Below are positions 7,060 through 13,861 of a DNA stretch of 13,925 nt, piece after piece. This DNA is from an uncultured Ruminococcus sp. (GTDB lineage Bacteria; Bacillota; Clostridia; Oscillospirales; CAG-272), in NCBI GenBank assembly GCA_905202255.1, contig CAJKRH010000042.1, positions 1 through 13,925 of the forward strand, given 5' to 3'. Numbering within the stretch: position 1 is the first letter of the stretch; each line of letters starts with the position of its first letter. Under the pieces are notes generated by a model. The model was not told where the DNA came from, did not search any database, and saw only the letters and a program-made list of their open reading frames with translations. The translations under genes and the position numbers were made by a program.

Positions 7060-7710
7060 ATGAGAGTACGAAAAAAGAAATCCGGCGACGCGAGATTCAC
7101 GGCGCAAAAGAACATCACGCTGGAATATAACCGCGAAGCGCCGGAAATGATAAATTTAAGCGAGGCTTTTCCCGGGTATTCGCGCTTTCGTATAGAGATA
7201 GGCTGCGGCAAAGGCAGTTTTATTGCGGAGGAAGCGAGGCAAAATCCCGATGTGGCATTCATTGCAGTGGAAAAGGTGCGCGATGTCATAATTTTCGCCA
7301 TGGAAAAGGTTGCCGCGGCAGAGCTTACAAATGTGCGCTTTCTCTGCGCCGATGCAGAGAAGCTTGACCTGCTCTTCCCTGCCGGTACATTTGAGCGCAT
7401 ATACATAAATTTCTGCGACCCGTGGCCCAAAGCGCGCCATGCGAAGCGCCGCCTCACATACAGAAAGTTTCTCGAAAAATTCAAGCCGCTTCTCACGAAA
7501 AGCGGAGCGATAGCCTTCAAAACAGACAACCGTGCGCTCTTTGATTTTTCGCTTGAAGAATTTCCCGCGGCAGGCTTTGCTCTGCGTGATGTAACCTTTG
7601 ATTTGCATGCAAGCGAGTGGGCTGAAGAGAATATCATGACGGAATATGAGAAAAATTTCAGCGAAAAAGGATTTAAAATAAACAGACTTGTAGCATATAT
7701 AGATAAATAA
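7060..7710 (+). CDS. trmB: tRNA (guanine-N7-)-methyltransferase
   Basis: This 216-residue S-adenosylmethionine-dependent enzyme should form 7-methylguanosine at position 46 in the variable loop of several tRNAs. The SAM-binding motif is IEIGCGKGSF, with GCGKG at residues 48-52, followed by an acidic residue in VEK (Glu71) and CADAE (96-100). The family hallmark CDPWPK(A)RHAKRRL starts at 119, and a TEYE motif stands near the C-terminus where TNYE is usual. The length is normal for bacterial TrmB. The start at 7060 follows GGAG (7049-7052) at 7 nt. The gene has its own promoter and terminator, so it is probably monocistronic. Confidence 0.95.
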   Translation: MRVRKKKSGDARFTAQKNITLEYNREAPEMINLSEAFPGYSRFRIEIGCGKGSFIAEEARQNPDVAFIAVEKVRDVIIFAMEKVAAAELTNVRFLCADAEKLDLLFPAGTFERIYINFCDPWPKARHAKRRLTYRKFLEKFKPLLTKSGAIAFKTDNRALFDFSLEEFPAAGFALRDVTFDLHASEWAEENIMTEYEKNFSEKGFKINRLVAYIDK

Positions 7711-7714
7711 TGCA

Positions 7715-7750
7715 TTTTATTGCCGCACATCGGCGGCAATAAAAAATATT
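7715..7750 (+). terminator. Terminator of trmB
   Basis: TTTTATTGCCG (7715-7725) pairs with CGGCAATAAAA (7734-7744) around an 8-nt loop, just after the trmB stop codon. A T-rich tract (ATATTTTT) follows shortly after. Confidence 0.75.
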
Positions 7751-7773
7751 TTTGCAAAAAAAGAAAAAAATTA

Positions 7774-7802
7774 TTGATTTTTTGCTTAGTATGTGCTACA
7801 AT
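7774..7802 (+). promoter_or_regulatory. Extended -10 promoter of rpmB
   Basis: -35 TTGATT (7774-7779), 17-bp spacer and -10 TACAAT (7797-7802), preceded by TGC, an extended -10 TGn. This is a strong vegetative promoter, fitting for a ribosomal protein gene. Confidence 0.8.
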
Positions 7803-7830
7803 ATACCGTGCTATATTGATTTTTAATGCG

Positions 7831-7847
7831 GAACGCTCTCTGCGTTC
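7831..7847 (+). promoter_or_regulatory. Leader hairpin of rpmB
   Basis: GAACGC (7831-7836) pairs with GCGTTC (7842-7847) around a 5-nt loop in the roughly 75-nt leader, followed by a small AGCTTTAAGCT palindrome. It may stabilise the mRNA or take part in feedback by L28. No U-tract follows. Confidence 0.45.
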
Positions 7848-7883
7848 AGCTTTAAGCTATGAATTTCGGTAGGAGGTGTAAAT

Positions 7884-8069
7884 ATGGCAAAATGTGCATA
7901 CTGCGGCAAGGGCGTTACATTCGGACACAATGTTTCCCATTCCAACCGCAAGACAAGCAGAACCTGGAAGCCCAACATAAGAAAGGTTAAAGTAGTAGAC
8001 GGCGGCACACACAAGACTGTGGCTATCTGCTCCCGTTGCCTGCGCGCAAACAAGGTAGAAAGAGCATAA
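7884..8069 (+). CDS. rpmB: 50S ribosomal protein L28
   Basis: This 61-residue basic protein of the large ribosomal subunit starts MAKCAYCGKG and carries the family blocks NVSHSNRKTSR and KPNI. Two cysteine pairs, Cys4/Cys7 and Cys49/Cys52, make it the zinc-binding (C+) version. Many bacteria also keep a cysteine-free paralogue that replaces this form under zinc starvation; none is visible here. The start follows AGGAGG at a good distance. It is transcribed alone from a strong promoter. I see no zinc-uptake-regulator box that I would defend. Confidence 0.97.
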   Translation: MAKCAYCGKGVTFGHNVSHSNRKTSRTWKPNIRKVKVVDGGTHKTVAICSRCLRANKVERA

Positions 8070-8116
8070 GCTTTTTTCGGATAAAAAGGGGCTTCATGCC
8101 GTAAAGCGGCGCATAT

Positions 8117-8220
8117 TGTCGGATTTTTTCCGACAGCGGTAAATTGCGCAAAGCATATGACTTAAACCGACAGCGGAAGCAGCTTTGCTTCCGCTGTATG
8201 CGTTTTTGCCTGTTTTTTTC
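8117..8220 (+). terminator. Tandem hairpins and terminator between rpmB and the DUF6873-like gene
   Basis: Hairpin 1 is TGTCGGA/TCCGACA (8117-8123 with 8129-8135). Hairpin 2 is a perfect 12-bp stem, ACAGCGGAAGCA/TGCTTCCGCTGT (8170-8181 with 8186-8197), followed by T-rich sequence (8203-8207 and 8212-8219). Hairpin 2 is the likely terminator. The word CCGACAGCGG occurs in both (8130-8139 and 8167-8176), so the left arm of hairpin 1 could pair with either copy. Confidence 0.65.
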
Positions 8221-8232
8221 GTGAGGTGTATG

Positions 8233-8931
8233 ATGCGTTATATTTTCATGAGTTGCGATATGCCGCGTGAAACGGAAGCGGTACTTTCCGCCTACGGAGA
8301 GTGCGTGCGCATACCGCCGCTTGCCTCACTGCCCGCACCTGTCTGCACTCACCCCGATATGCAGATGGCGCTACTCGGCGGCAAAATGATAATTCACAGC
8401 GAAAATACGGCTCTCGCGGAGATTCTCCGGAAGCGGCATATCCCGTATATCGCCGAGCCGCGTGCGGCAGGCGCCGCCTATCCCCATGATGTACTGCTCA
8501 ACTGCTTTGCACTGGGAAGCCTTTTCTTCTGCAGTAAATATACCTCAGAGGCGGCGCTTGCCACAGCGCTGTCCGCATGGCTTACCCCTGTAGTAACAAA
8601 GCAGGGCTATGCAAAATGCTCCTGCCTCTGCCTTCATGAAAGTATAATCACTGCGGACGGCGCCATCACCTGCGCCTGTGCGCAGCACGGGGCGCAGTAT
8701 CTGCATATCGGTGCGGGGAGCATCGGGATAAACGGATATGATTACGGCTTCATCGGCGGGGCAAGCGGCGTTATCGGAGACACGGTGATATTTTTCGGCG
8801 ATATAAACACGCATCCCGACGGGGAGAAAATAAAAGAATACATATATTCGAAGAAAATGGATATTATCTGCGCGGGAGACGGCAGGCTCTTTGACTATGG
8901 CGGGCTTGTCATCTTCGAGGCGGCGGATTAA
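8233..8931 (+). CDS. DUF6873-like protein (putative GME fold), function unknown
   Basis: This 232-residue cytoplasmic protein has no signal peptide or clear membrane helix. It resembles the clostridial DUF6873 family, described as sharing the fold of guanidino-group-modifying enzymes. I assign it from overall motif pattern, not from a search. Blocks that look functional are THPDMQ (39-44), KQGYAKCSCL (123-132), GFIGGASGVIG (172-182), GDINTHPDG (189-197) and DGRLFDYGG (216-224). The protein is unusually rich in Cys. The open frame reaches back to 8185, but that part lies in the terminator hairpin. GAGGTG at 8223-8228 fits the second of two adjacent ATGs, at 8233. The hydrolase gene follows after 30 bp, so the two probably form an operon. 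No enzyme activity can be stated. Confidence 0.72.
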   Translation: MRYIFMSCDMPRETEAVLSAYGECVRIPPLASLPAPVCTHPDMQMALLGGKMIIHSENTALAEILRKRHIPYIAEPRAAGAAYPHDVLLNCFALGSLFFCSKYTSEAALATALSAWLTPVVTKQGYAKCSCLCLHESIITADGAITCACAQHGAQYLHIGAGSIGINGYDYGFIGGASGVIGDTVIFFGDINTHPDGEKIKEYIYSKKMDIICAGDGRLFDYGGLVIFEAAD

Positions 8932-8961
8932 ATAAAAAGCATAAAAACGGAGGACAAAACA

Positions 8962-9771
8962 ATGAAAACCGAGAAAATTTATCTCTACGAAGGACGCGAT
9001 GATGTTTTTCTCACAACATATATAGCGGAGCCTTTTGAATCGCTCCCCTACAATCAGAAGAGAAAAGCCATTCTCATTTTCCCCGGCGGCGCATACTGGT
9101 ATGTTTCGCCCAGAGAAGGAGAACCGATAGCTTTCAACTTCCTTGCAAAAGGCTTCAATGCCTTTGTGCTTGACTATACGGTAAAGGGCAAAGACCGCTT
9201 CCCCGCTCAGCTTCTCGAAGCTTCCATGTGCATGAAACTGCTCCATGAGAGAGCCGAGGAATTTCACATAGACCCCGATTATATTTTCACTATAGGCTTT
9301 TCCGCAGGCGGTCATCTCTGCGCTTCGCACGGAACCATGTGGAATAAAGATTTCATCTATGACAAGATAGATATGCCGAGAGAGAACAACCGCCCGCGCG
9401 GCATGATACTCGGTTATCCCGTCATCACAAGCGGCGAATATTCGCACGAGGGCTCGATAAAGAATCTGCTCGGCGGCGAAAACTATGCAAAGCAGGAAAT
9501 GCGCGACCTTGTTTCGCTTGAAAAAGCCGTCTCGGAGGAGACTGTGCCGACCTTTATCTGGCACACCGTAACAGACAATGCCGTGCCGATTCAGAATTCG
9601 CTTCTCTTCATGTCGTCGCTCGCATATAACCATATCCCTTTTGAAGCGCACCTCTATCCCGAGGGCGGTCACGGGCTTTCGCTCGCGGACAAGACCGTGG
9701 GTATAAATTCCATCTATCATGCTATCCCGGGTTGGATTGACCTCGCCATCAAATGGGCTGACAATCTCTGA
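8962..9771 (+). CDS. Alpha/beta-hydrolase, acetyl-esterase/lipase type
   Basis: This 269-residue cytoplasmic serine hydrolase resembles the BD-FAE/Aes esterase group. The oxyanion-hole motif is FPGGAYWYVS (Gly42 and Gly43, a PGG variant of HGG). The nucleophile is Ser114 in GFSAGGH. The acid is probably Asp205 in TDNAVP and the base His237 in GGHGLS. All parts of the triad are present in the right order, so it should be active. Relatives remove acetyl or other acyl groups from xylan fragments and small esters; the substrate here is unknown. There is no signal peptide, which suggests an intracellular substrate such as an imported acylated sugar. The start follows GGAGG at 8 nt. It is likely co-transcribed with the DUF6873-like gene upstream and ends at a good terminator. 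Confidence 0.88.
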   Translation: MKTEKIYLYEGRDDVFLTTYIAEPFESLPYNQKRKAILIFPGGAYWYVSPREGEPIAFNFLAKGFNAFVLDYTVKGKDRFPAQLLEASMCMKLLHERAEEFHIDPDYIFTIGFSAGGHLCASHGTMWNKDFIYDKIDMPRENNRPRGMILGYPVITSGEYSHEGSIKNLLGGENYAKQEMRDLVSLEKAVSEETVPTFIWHTVTDNAVPIQNSLLFMSSLAYNHIPFEAHLYPEGGHGLSLADKTVGINSIYHAIPGWIDLAIKWADNL

Positions 9772-9778
9772 TATACTC

Positions 9779-9810
9779 AAAAATGCAGGCGGAATCTGCC
9801 TGCATTTTTT
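9779..9810 (+). terminator. Terminator of the hydrolase operon
   Basis: AAAAATGCAGGC (9779-9790) pairs with GCCTGCATTTTT (9798-9809) around a 7-nt loop, and the T-run is continuous with the stem. It stands 7 bp after the stop codon. Confidence 0.9.
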
Positions 9811-9820
9811 CATTTATGTA

Positions 9821-9838
9821 CGAAAAGTAAACTTTTCG
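9821..9838. promoter_or_regulatory. Perfect palindrome upstream of the MATE promoter
   Basis: CGAAAAGT and ACTTTTCG are perfect 8-bp arms around AA. The palindrome ends 8 bp before the -35 box of the MATE gene, a plausible place for a regulator site. No regulator gene lies beside it. The words also resemble the arms of the dispersed repeat, so a repeat remnant is possible. Confidence 0.45.
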
Positions 9839-9846
9839 AAAGCCTC

Positions 9847-9874
9847 TTGATTTTTCCGAAAAAAATTATATAAT
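9847..9874 (+). promoter_or_regulatory. Sigma-A promoter of the MATE gene
   Basis: -35 TTGATT (9847-9852), 16-bp spacer and perfect -10 TATAAT (9869-9874). The start point should fall near 9881, leaving a short leader. Confidence 0.75.
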
Positions 9875-9904
9875 AATCATGTTTTTTAAATCGGAGCGTT
9901 TTTT

Positions 9905-11368
9905 ATGAATAAAAAAGAAGGATTTTTTGCGCGGCTTTCGCACCCCGTAGACCTGACCTGCGGCACGCCATGGAAAGTGATAATGCGATATGCCGCGCCG
10001 ATAATGATATCATATTTTCTTCAGCAGATATATGTTCTCACCGATGCGATAATCTGCGGTCAGGTGCTGACGGCTTCCGAAGTGGCAGGCGTAAACAATA
10101 CTTTCACGCTAACATTTATCTTTTTGCAGTTTGCTTTCGGATGCACTGCGGGTTTTTCCGTGATAACGGCGAAATATGTCGGGCAGAACGATACAAAAGG
10201 CGTGCGCAGGTCTTTTGTTACGCAGGTTTATCTTTCGCTTGCCATATCGGCTGTCCTGACACTGCTCTCCATAGTCCTGCTTCCGTGGCTTCTCGGCATA
10301 ATCAATGTGACAGAAGCAAATAAAGAAGTCTATGACGCCGCATATATCTATTGCTTTGTAATTTTCATCGGCATAGCGGCACAAATGGGCTATAATTTCA
10401 TCTGCGGCATACTGCGTGCTTACGGTGATTCCGTCACGCCGCTTGTTTTTCTCATTATTTCAACGGCGCTGAATGTCGGACTCGATATATATTTTCTCGC
10501 TTCTCTGCGGATGGGCGCGAAAGGCGCGGCTATAGCCACGGTGCTCGCGCAGTTTATCAGCGTCATCGCCTGCTCGGCTTATACTTTCATCAGATATAAG
10601 GAGCTTCGCCTGCATGCGGAGGATTTCCGCGCGGGCAGAGAAGATTTTCTCATGCATCTGAAGCAGGGTATACCGCTCGGCTTGCAGTTTTCCGTGCTGG
10701 CTATCGGCATTATAGTAATGCAGGGCGCAGTTGTGGAATTTGACCTCACGGAGAGCGGCATCATGGTAGCGGGAATGCCCGCGCAGAACGGCTTCGGTGC
10801 GGCAAATAAGCTAATCAACTTCATCATGGCGGCATATAACGGACTCGGTTCCGCCATTCTCGGCTTCAATGCGCAGAATTACGGCAAGGGCGACTATGAA
10901 CGCATAAAGCGCGGCACGCTGCAATCGCTTGTGATAATGATGATTATCTTTGCCTTATGTCTTGCCTCGGGACTTCTGCTTTCCATAGGCGGCGCATATC
11001 AGTATATTTTCATGAGTGCAGATAAGATTACAGCCGAAACGATACGCTTCGGAAATATATTCATCTATGTGGATGTGGCTTTCTATGCCGCACTCGGATT
11101 TCTCATAGTCGTGAGAAGTGCCGTCCAGGGAATATTCCTGCCCGCATATGTTCTCGGCGCGGGCGCGGCGGAACTTACCGCGAGAATAGTGATATGCTCG
11201 TTTCTCCCCGCACTCGTAAACGGCGCACCGATAGATTCCGGCGCATCGTCGCTTGCTTTTGCCGCCGTATGCTTCGGAGACCCGGGCGCATGGATATGCG
11301 CTTCGCTCCTGCTCCTCATCCCGCTCTTCCGTTATATCACAGGAAAGAAATATAAAAATACCGTATAA
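9905..11368 (+). CDS. MATE family efflux transporter
   Basis: This 487-residue integral membrane protein should have about twelve helices in two related halves. Members export cationic drugs, dyes or metabolites in exchange for sodium or protons. The N-terminal half opens with PWKVIMRYAAPIMISYFLQQ, then LTDAIICGQ and a GxxxA-rich helix, the usual MATE arrangement. The second half repeats the pattern from about residue 250 (FLMHLKQGIPLGLQFS). The basic C-terminus (GKKYKN) suits a cytoplasmic end. The length is slightly above typical (about 450). The start follows GGAG (9893-9896) at 8 nt. It has its own promoter and terminator and no regulator next to it, so the substrate cannot be told from context. 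Confidence 0.92.
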   Translation: MNKKEGFFARLSHPVDLTCGTPWKVIMRYAAPIMISYFLQQIYVLTDAIICGQVLTASEVAGVNNTFTLTFIFLQFAFGCTAGFSVITAKYVGQNDTKGVRRSFVTQVYLSLAISAVLTLLSIVLLPWLLGIINVTEANKEVYDAAYIYCFVIFIGIAAQMGYNFICGILRAYGDSVTPLVFLIISTALNVGLDIYFLASLRMGAKGAAIATVLAQFISVIACSAYTFIRYKELRLHAEDFRAGREDFLMHLKQGIPLGLQFSVLAIGIIVMQGAVVEFDLTESGIMVAGMPAQNGFGAANKLINFIMAAYNGLGSAILGFNAQNYGKGDYERIKRGTLQSLVIMMIIFALCLASGLLLSIGGAYQYIFMSADKITAETIRFGNIFIYVDVAFYAALGFLIVVRSAVQGIFLPAYVLGAGAAELTARIVICSFLPALVNGAPIDSGASSLAFAAVCFGDPGAWICASLLLLIPLFRYITGKKYKNTV

Positions 11369-11373
11369 ACGAA

Positions 11374-11405
11374 AAAACGGGGAATCCGCGCGGATTCCCC
11401 GTTTT
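11374..11405. terminator. Bidirectional terminator between the MATE and rubrerythrin genes
   Basis: A perfect inverted repeat with 15-base arms (11374-11388 and 11391-11405, core CGGGGAATCC/GGATTCCCCG) has A-runs and T-runs at its two ends. It can end the MATE transcript on the plus strand and the perR-rubrerythrin transcript on the minus strand. Confidence 0.92.
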
Positions 11406-11427
11406 CATATTACTGCACTCGGCTTTA

Positions 11428-11976
11428 TTATTTACCGAAATATCTCTCGAGCAGACCTGCAAAAGCCTTGCCGTGACGGGCCTCGTCCTTTGCCATCTCG
11501 TGAACGGTATCATGGATAGCGTCGAGGTTGGCAGCCTTTGCGCGGCGGGCAAGATCATATTTGCCTGCTGTAGCACCGTTTTCAGCCGCAACTCTCATTT
11601 CGAGATTCTTCTTTGTGCTGGGTGTGACAACCTCGCCGAGTATCTCCGCAAATTTAGCGGCATGCTCTGCCTCTTCATAAGCAGCCTTTTCCCAGTAGAG
11701 ACCTATCTCGGGATAACCCTCGCGGAAAGCAACTCTTGCCATAGCAAGATACATACCTACCTCGGAGCATTCGCCGCTGAAATTAGCGCGCAGATCCGCA
11801 ATGATATCCTCGGAAACGCCCTCTGTGATGCCGACTACATGTTCAGCCGCCCAAGAAAGTGTGGTTTCCTCTACCTTTTCGAATTTATCGCCGGAAACGC
11901 CGCACTGGGGGCACTTTTCGGGAGCGCTCTCTCCCTCGTAAACATAACCGCAAACCTTACAAACAAACTTAGCCAT
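11428..11976 (-). CDS. Reverse rubrerythrin (peroxide-reducing)
   Basis: This 182-residue cytoplasmic non-haem iron protein should reduce hydrogen peroxide to water with electrons from NAD(P)H through a partner reductase, an important defence in anaerobes. The N-terminal rubredoxin domain has Cys6/Cys9 and Cys22/Cys25 (CKVCGYVYEG and CPQCG). A ferritin-like di-iron domain follows, with ligands Glu69 and Glu72, the ExxH at Glu102/His105, Glu132 and the ExxH at Glu165/His168. Having the rubredoxin part first is the reversed order of classical rubrerythrin, as in clostridial revRbr. An open frame runs upstream to 12156, but it overlaps perR. The ATG at 11976 has GGAGGA about 8 nt before it and begins the rubredoxin domain. 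perR lies 29 bp upstream on the same strand. Confidence 0.94.
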   Translation of the reverse strand: MAKFVCKVCGYVYEGESAPEKCPQCGVSGDKFEKVEETTLSWAAEHVVGITEGVSEDIIADLRANFSGECSEVGMYLAMARVAFREGYPEIGLYWEKAAYEEAEHAAKFAEILGEVVTPSTKKNLEMRVAAENGATAGKYDLARRAKAANLDAIHDTVHEMAKDEARHGKAFAGLLERYFGK

Positions 11977-12005
11977 AGTAATTTTCCTCCGTATAATTAA
12001 AATTT

Positions 12006-12389
12006 TTATTTTTGATTTTTTGCGCATTCGGCGCATGTACCATGTATCGAGACATCGATGCTTTCTATTTCGCATCCGAGCTCGTTTTCTGCTTTTTTTG
12101 CGATATCGCTCGGAAAAGCAGAAAAAACATCGTAGATTTTGCCGCATTTGTCGCAATAAAAATGCATATGCGGACTTATATCGCCGTCGAAGTGGTCTTT
12201 GTCATGCTCTGTCAGCCGCAGGATAACCCCGCTGTCGGCAAGCATGGTCAGATTACGATAGACTGTGCCGAGACTGATATTCGGATAATCACGGCGCAAA
12301 TCATCGTAAACCATATCCGCGCTCGGATGGTCACTGCGCGAGCGCAGGTTCGAGAGAATGGCTTCTCTCTGCCTTGAATATCTTTGCAT
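12006..12389 (-). CDS. perR: Fur-family peroxide-responsive repressor
   Basis: This 127-residue protein should be a dimeric metal-dependent repressor that loses DNA binding when peroxide oxidises its metal-ligand histidines. Against my memory of Bacillus PerR, the regulatory ligands all have equivalents: His21 (H37), Asp68 (D85), His74 and His76 (H91, H93) and Asp87 (D104). The Asp at the last place points to PerR, as Fur has Glu there. The structural zinc site is Cys79/Cys82 and Cys119/Cys122, with the same offset of 17. A winged-helix domain precedes it (ISLGTVYRNL near 38-47). An ATG at 12416 lies almost at the expected start of transcription and lacks a ribosome binding site. The ATG at 12389 has AGAGG at 6 nt, so I use it. 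It leads an operon with rubrerythrin. Confidence 0.9.
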   Translation of the reverse strand: MQRYSRQREAILSNLRSRSDHPSADMVYDDLRRDYPNISLGTVYRNLTMLADSGVILRLTEHDKDHFDGDISPHMHFYCDKCGKIYDVFSAFPSDIAKKAENELGCEIESIDVSIHGTCAECAKNQK

Positions 12390-12409
12390 CGTTCGCCTCT
12401 CAGTAACAG

Positions 12410-12425
12410 TAATCATTATTGATTA
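12410..12425. promoter_or_regulatory. Candidate PerR operator at the perR start point
   Basis: An A/T-rich inverted repeat, TAATCA (12410-12415) and TGATTA (12420-12425), covers the expected transcription start of perR. It resembles the Bacillus PerR box (TTATAATNATTATAA) in composition and size but is not an exact match. Autorepression at this place would fit the family. Confidence 0.5.
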
Positions 12426-12426
12426 T

Positions 12427-12455
12427 ATATTATCACATGATTTCCGATTTGTCAA
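12427..12455 (-). promoter_or_regulatory. Promoter of the perR-rubrerythrin operon
   Basis: On the minus strand there is -35 TTGACA (12450-12455), a 17-bp spacer and -10 TAATAT (12427-12432). An imperfect inverted repeat (CGATTT 12445-12450 and AAATCG 12461-12466) flanks the -35 box. I see no second clear promoter in the 29 bp between perR and rubrerythrin. Confidence 0.75.
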
Positions 12456-12475
12456 TAGGAAAATCGAAATTTATG

Positions 12476-12504
12476 TTGACTTTTTTTATTTTTTCTGATA
12501 GAAT
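12476..12504 (+). promoter_or_regulatory. Promoter of the MFS gene
   Basis: -35 TTGACT (12476-12481), 17-bp spacer and -10 TAGAAT (12499-12504), with an extended TGA before the -10. It is back to back with the perR promoter, the two -35 boxes being 20 bp apart, so the two genes could share a regulator. Confidence 0.7.
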
Positions 12505-12563
12505 GCTTTCGGCTTTTGAAAAAAGCTTATTTCTATGCGTTTTCAACATGAAAGGATAACAAA

Positions 12564-13814
12564 ATGGCTGCCCCCAATTACAAGCGAACGCTTCGTGCCT
12601 GCTATCTCGGTTATGTCACGCAGGCGATAGTAAATAATCTTTCCCCGCTTTTCTTTGCGATATTCAGAACCGATTTCGGCATATCGCTTTCGCTCCTCGG
12701 CACACTCGTGCTGATAAACTTTGCGACACAGCTTTTTATCGACCTGCTTGCCGCAAAATTCGGCAACCGCTTTACATACAGACAGCTCATGGTGACGGCG
12801 CATTTCACAAATGTCGCGGGGCTTGTCTGCCTTGCTTTTCTTCCCATGATAATGCCGCCGTATGCGGGTCTGATAATAGCGACTATGCTCAATGCCGTCG
12901 GCGGAGGTCTTGCCGAGGTTGTCGTCAGCCCGACGGTCGAAGCGCTCCCGAGCGACTGCAAAGAGGCTTCGATGAGCCTGCTCCATTCGTTTTATTGTTG
13001 GGGACAGCTTCTCACCGTTGCCGTGACAACGCTTATGCTGAAGCTTATCGGCACGGCAAACTGGTGGATAATTCCTCTGCTCTGGGCGCTTATTCCGCTC
13101 TATAATGCGTTCAACTTCATGCGGGTACCGATTGTTGAGCCGGAAGCCGATGAAGAAAGCGGCGTGATGAAGCATCTTTTCCGCGAAAAATTCTTCTATA
13201 TAATAATGATAATGATGCTTTGCGGCGGCGCGGCGGAGCTGACAGTGTCGCAGTGGTCGTCGCTTTTCGCCGAAAAAGGACTCGCCATTTCAAAGGTTGT
13301 GGGCGACCTGCTCGGTCCTGGGCTTTTTGCCGTATTCATGGGCACAGGGCGTATGCTCTACGGCATATTCGGCTCCAAAATAAATCTGCGCGGTGCGCTC
13401 ATCGGTTGTTCTTCGCTCGGCGTTGTCTGCTATATTGCGACCGCTTTTGTGCCGAATGCATTTATTTCGCTTATCGCCTGCGCGATGACGGGACTTGCCG
13501 TGAGCCTGATGTGGCCCGGTGCGCTTTCCGTGGCTTCTGCCGAATTTCCGCGCGGCGGAACCTCCATGTTTGCAGTACTTGCCCTCTGCGGCGATTGCGG
13601 CTGTTCGCTCGGTCCGTGGCTTGCGGGCATGGTTTCCGATGCGGCATCGGGAAATGATGGTATAATCTCATTTGCCGCGAAGTTCGGCGTAGATGCCGAG
13701 AGCGCCGCCCTGCGCTCGGGTATCGCCGTCGGCACAGTGTTCCCGCTTCTCCTGCTGATACTTCTCATTGCAACGGGAAAGAAAAAGAAGAATGTGAAAC
13801 AAGCTGAGGTGTGA
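12564..13814 (+). CDS. Major facilitator superfamily transporter
   Basis: This 416-residue integral membrane protein should have about twelve helices in two halves joined by a charged cytoplasmic loop (EPEADEES, about residues 193-200). The first half starts with a short cytoplasmic end (MAAPNYKRT) and a helix containing GYVTQAIVNNLSPLFF. Its general look recalls the sugar or drug-like branches such as the fucose permease-type group, but no substrate motif is clear. The start follows AAAGGA at 7 nt. It diverges from perR, and the promoters nearly touch. The last codons lie in the left arm of the terminator hairpin. A peroxide-related role is possible from position alone and is not shown by the sequence. 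Confidence 0.88.
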   Translation: MAAPNYKRTLRACYLGYVTQAIVNNLSPLFFAIFRTDFGISLSLLGTLVLINFATQLFIDLLAAKFGNRFTYRQLMVTAHFTNVAGLVCLAFLPMIMPPYAGLIIATMLNAVGGGLAEVVVSPTVEALPSDCKEASMSLLHSFYCWGQLLTVAVTTLMLKLIGTANWWIIPLLWALIPLYNAFNFMRVPIVEPEADEESGVMKHLFREKFFYIIMIMMLCGGAAELTVSQWSSLFAEKGLAISKVVGDLLGPGLFAVFMGTGRMLYGIFGSKINLRGALIGCSSLGVVCYIATAFVPNAFISLIACAMTGLAVSLMWPGALSVASAEFPRGGTSMFAVLALCGDCGCSLGPWLAGMVSDAASGNDGIISFAAKFGVDAESAALRSGIAVGTVFPLLLLILLIATGKKKKNVKQAEV

Positions 13815-13827
13815 ACCTCAGCTTTTT
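13801..13827 (+). terminator. Terminator overlapping the 3' end of the MFS gene
   Basis: AAGCTGAGGT (13801-13810) pairs with ACCTCAGCTT (13815-13824) around the 4-nt loop GTGA, followed by TTT. The left arm encodes the last residues and the loop holds the TGA stop codon, so translating ribosomes would cover the hairpin. Confidence 0.88.
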
Positions 13828-13861
13828 GACTTGGGGTGGGGAAGTTTATAATTTGACTTTT

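Noticed and set aside
8545..9813. Minus-strand open frame (422 codons) opposite the DUF6873-like and hydrolase genes
   Set aside because: It lies across two plus-strand genes with catalytic motifs and starts inside their terminator.
11977..12156. 60-codon N-terminal extension of rubrerythrin
   Set aside because: It overlaps perR in another frame and is very basic. The rubredoxin domain starts at the ATG at 11976, which has a GGAGGA site.
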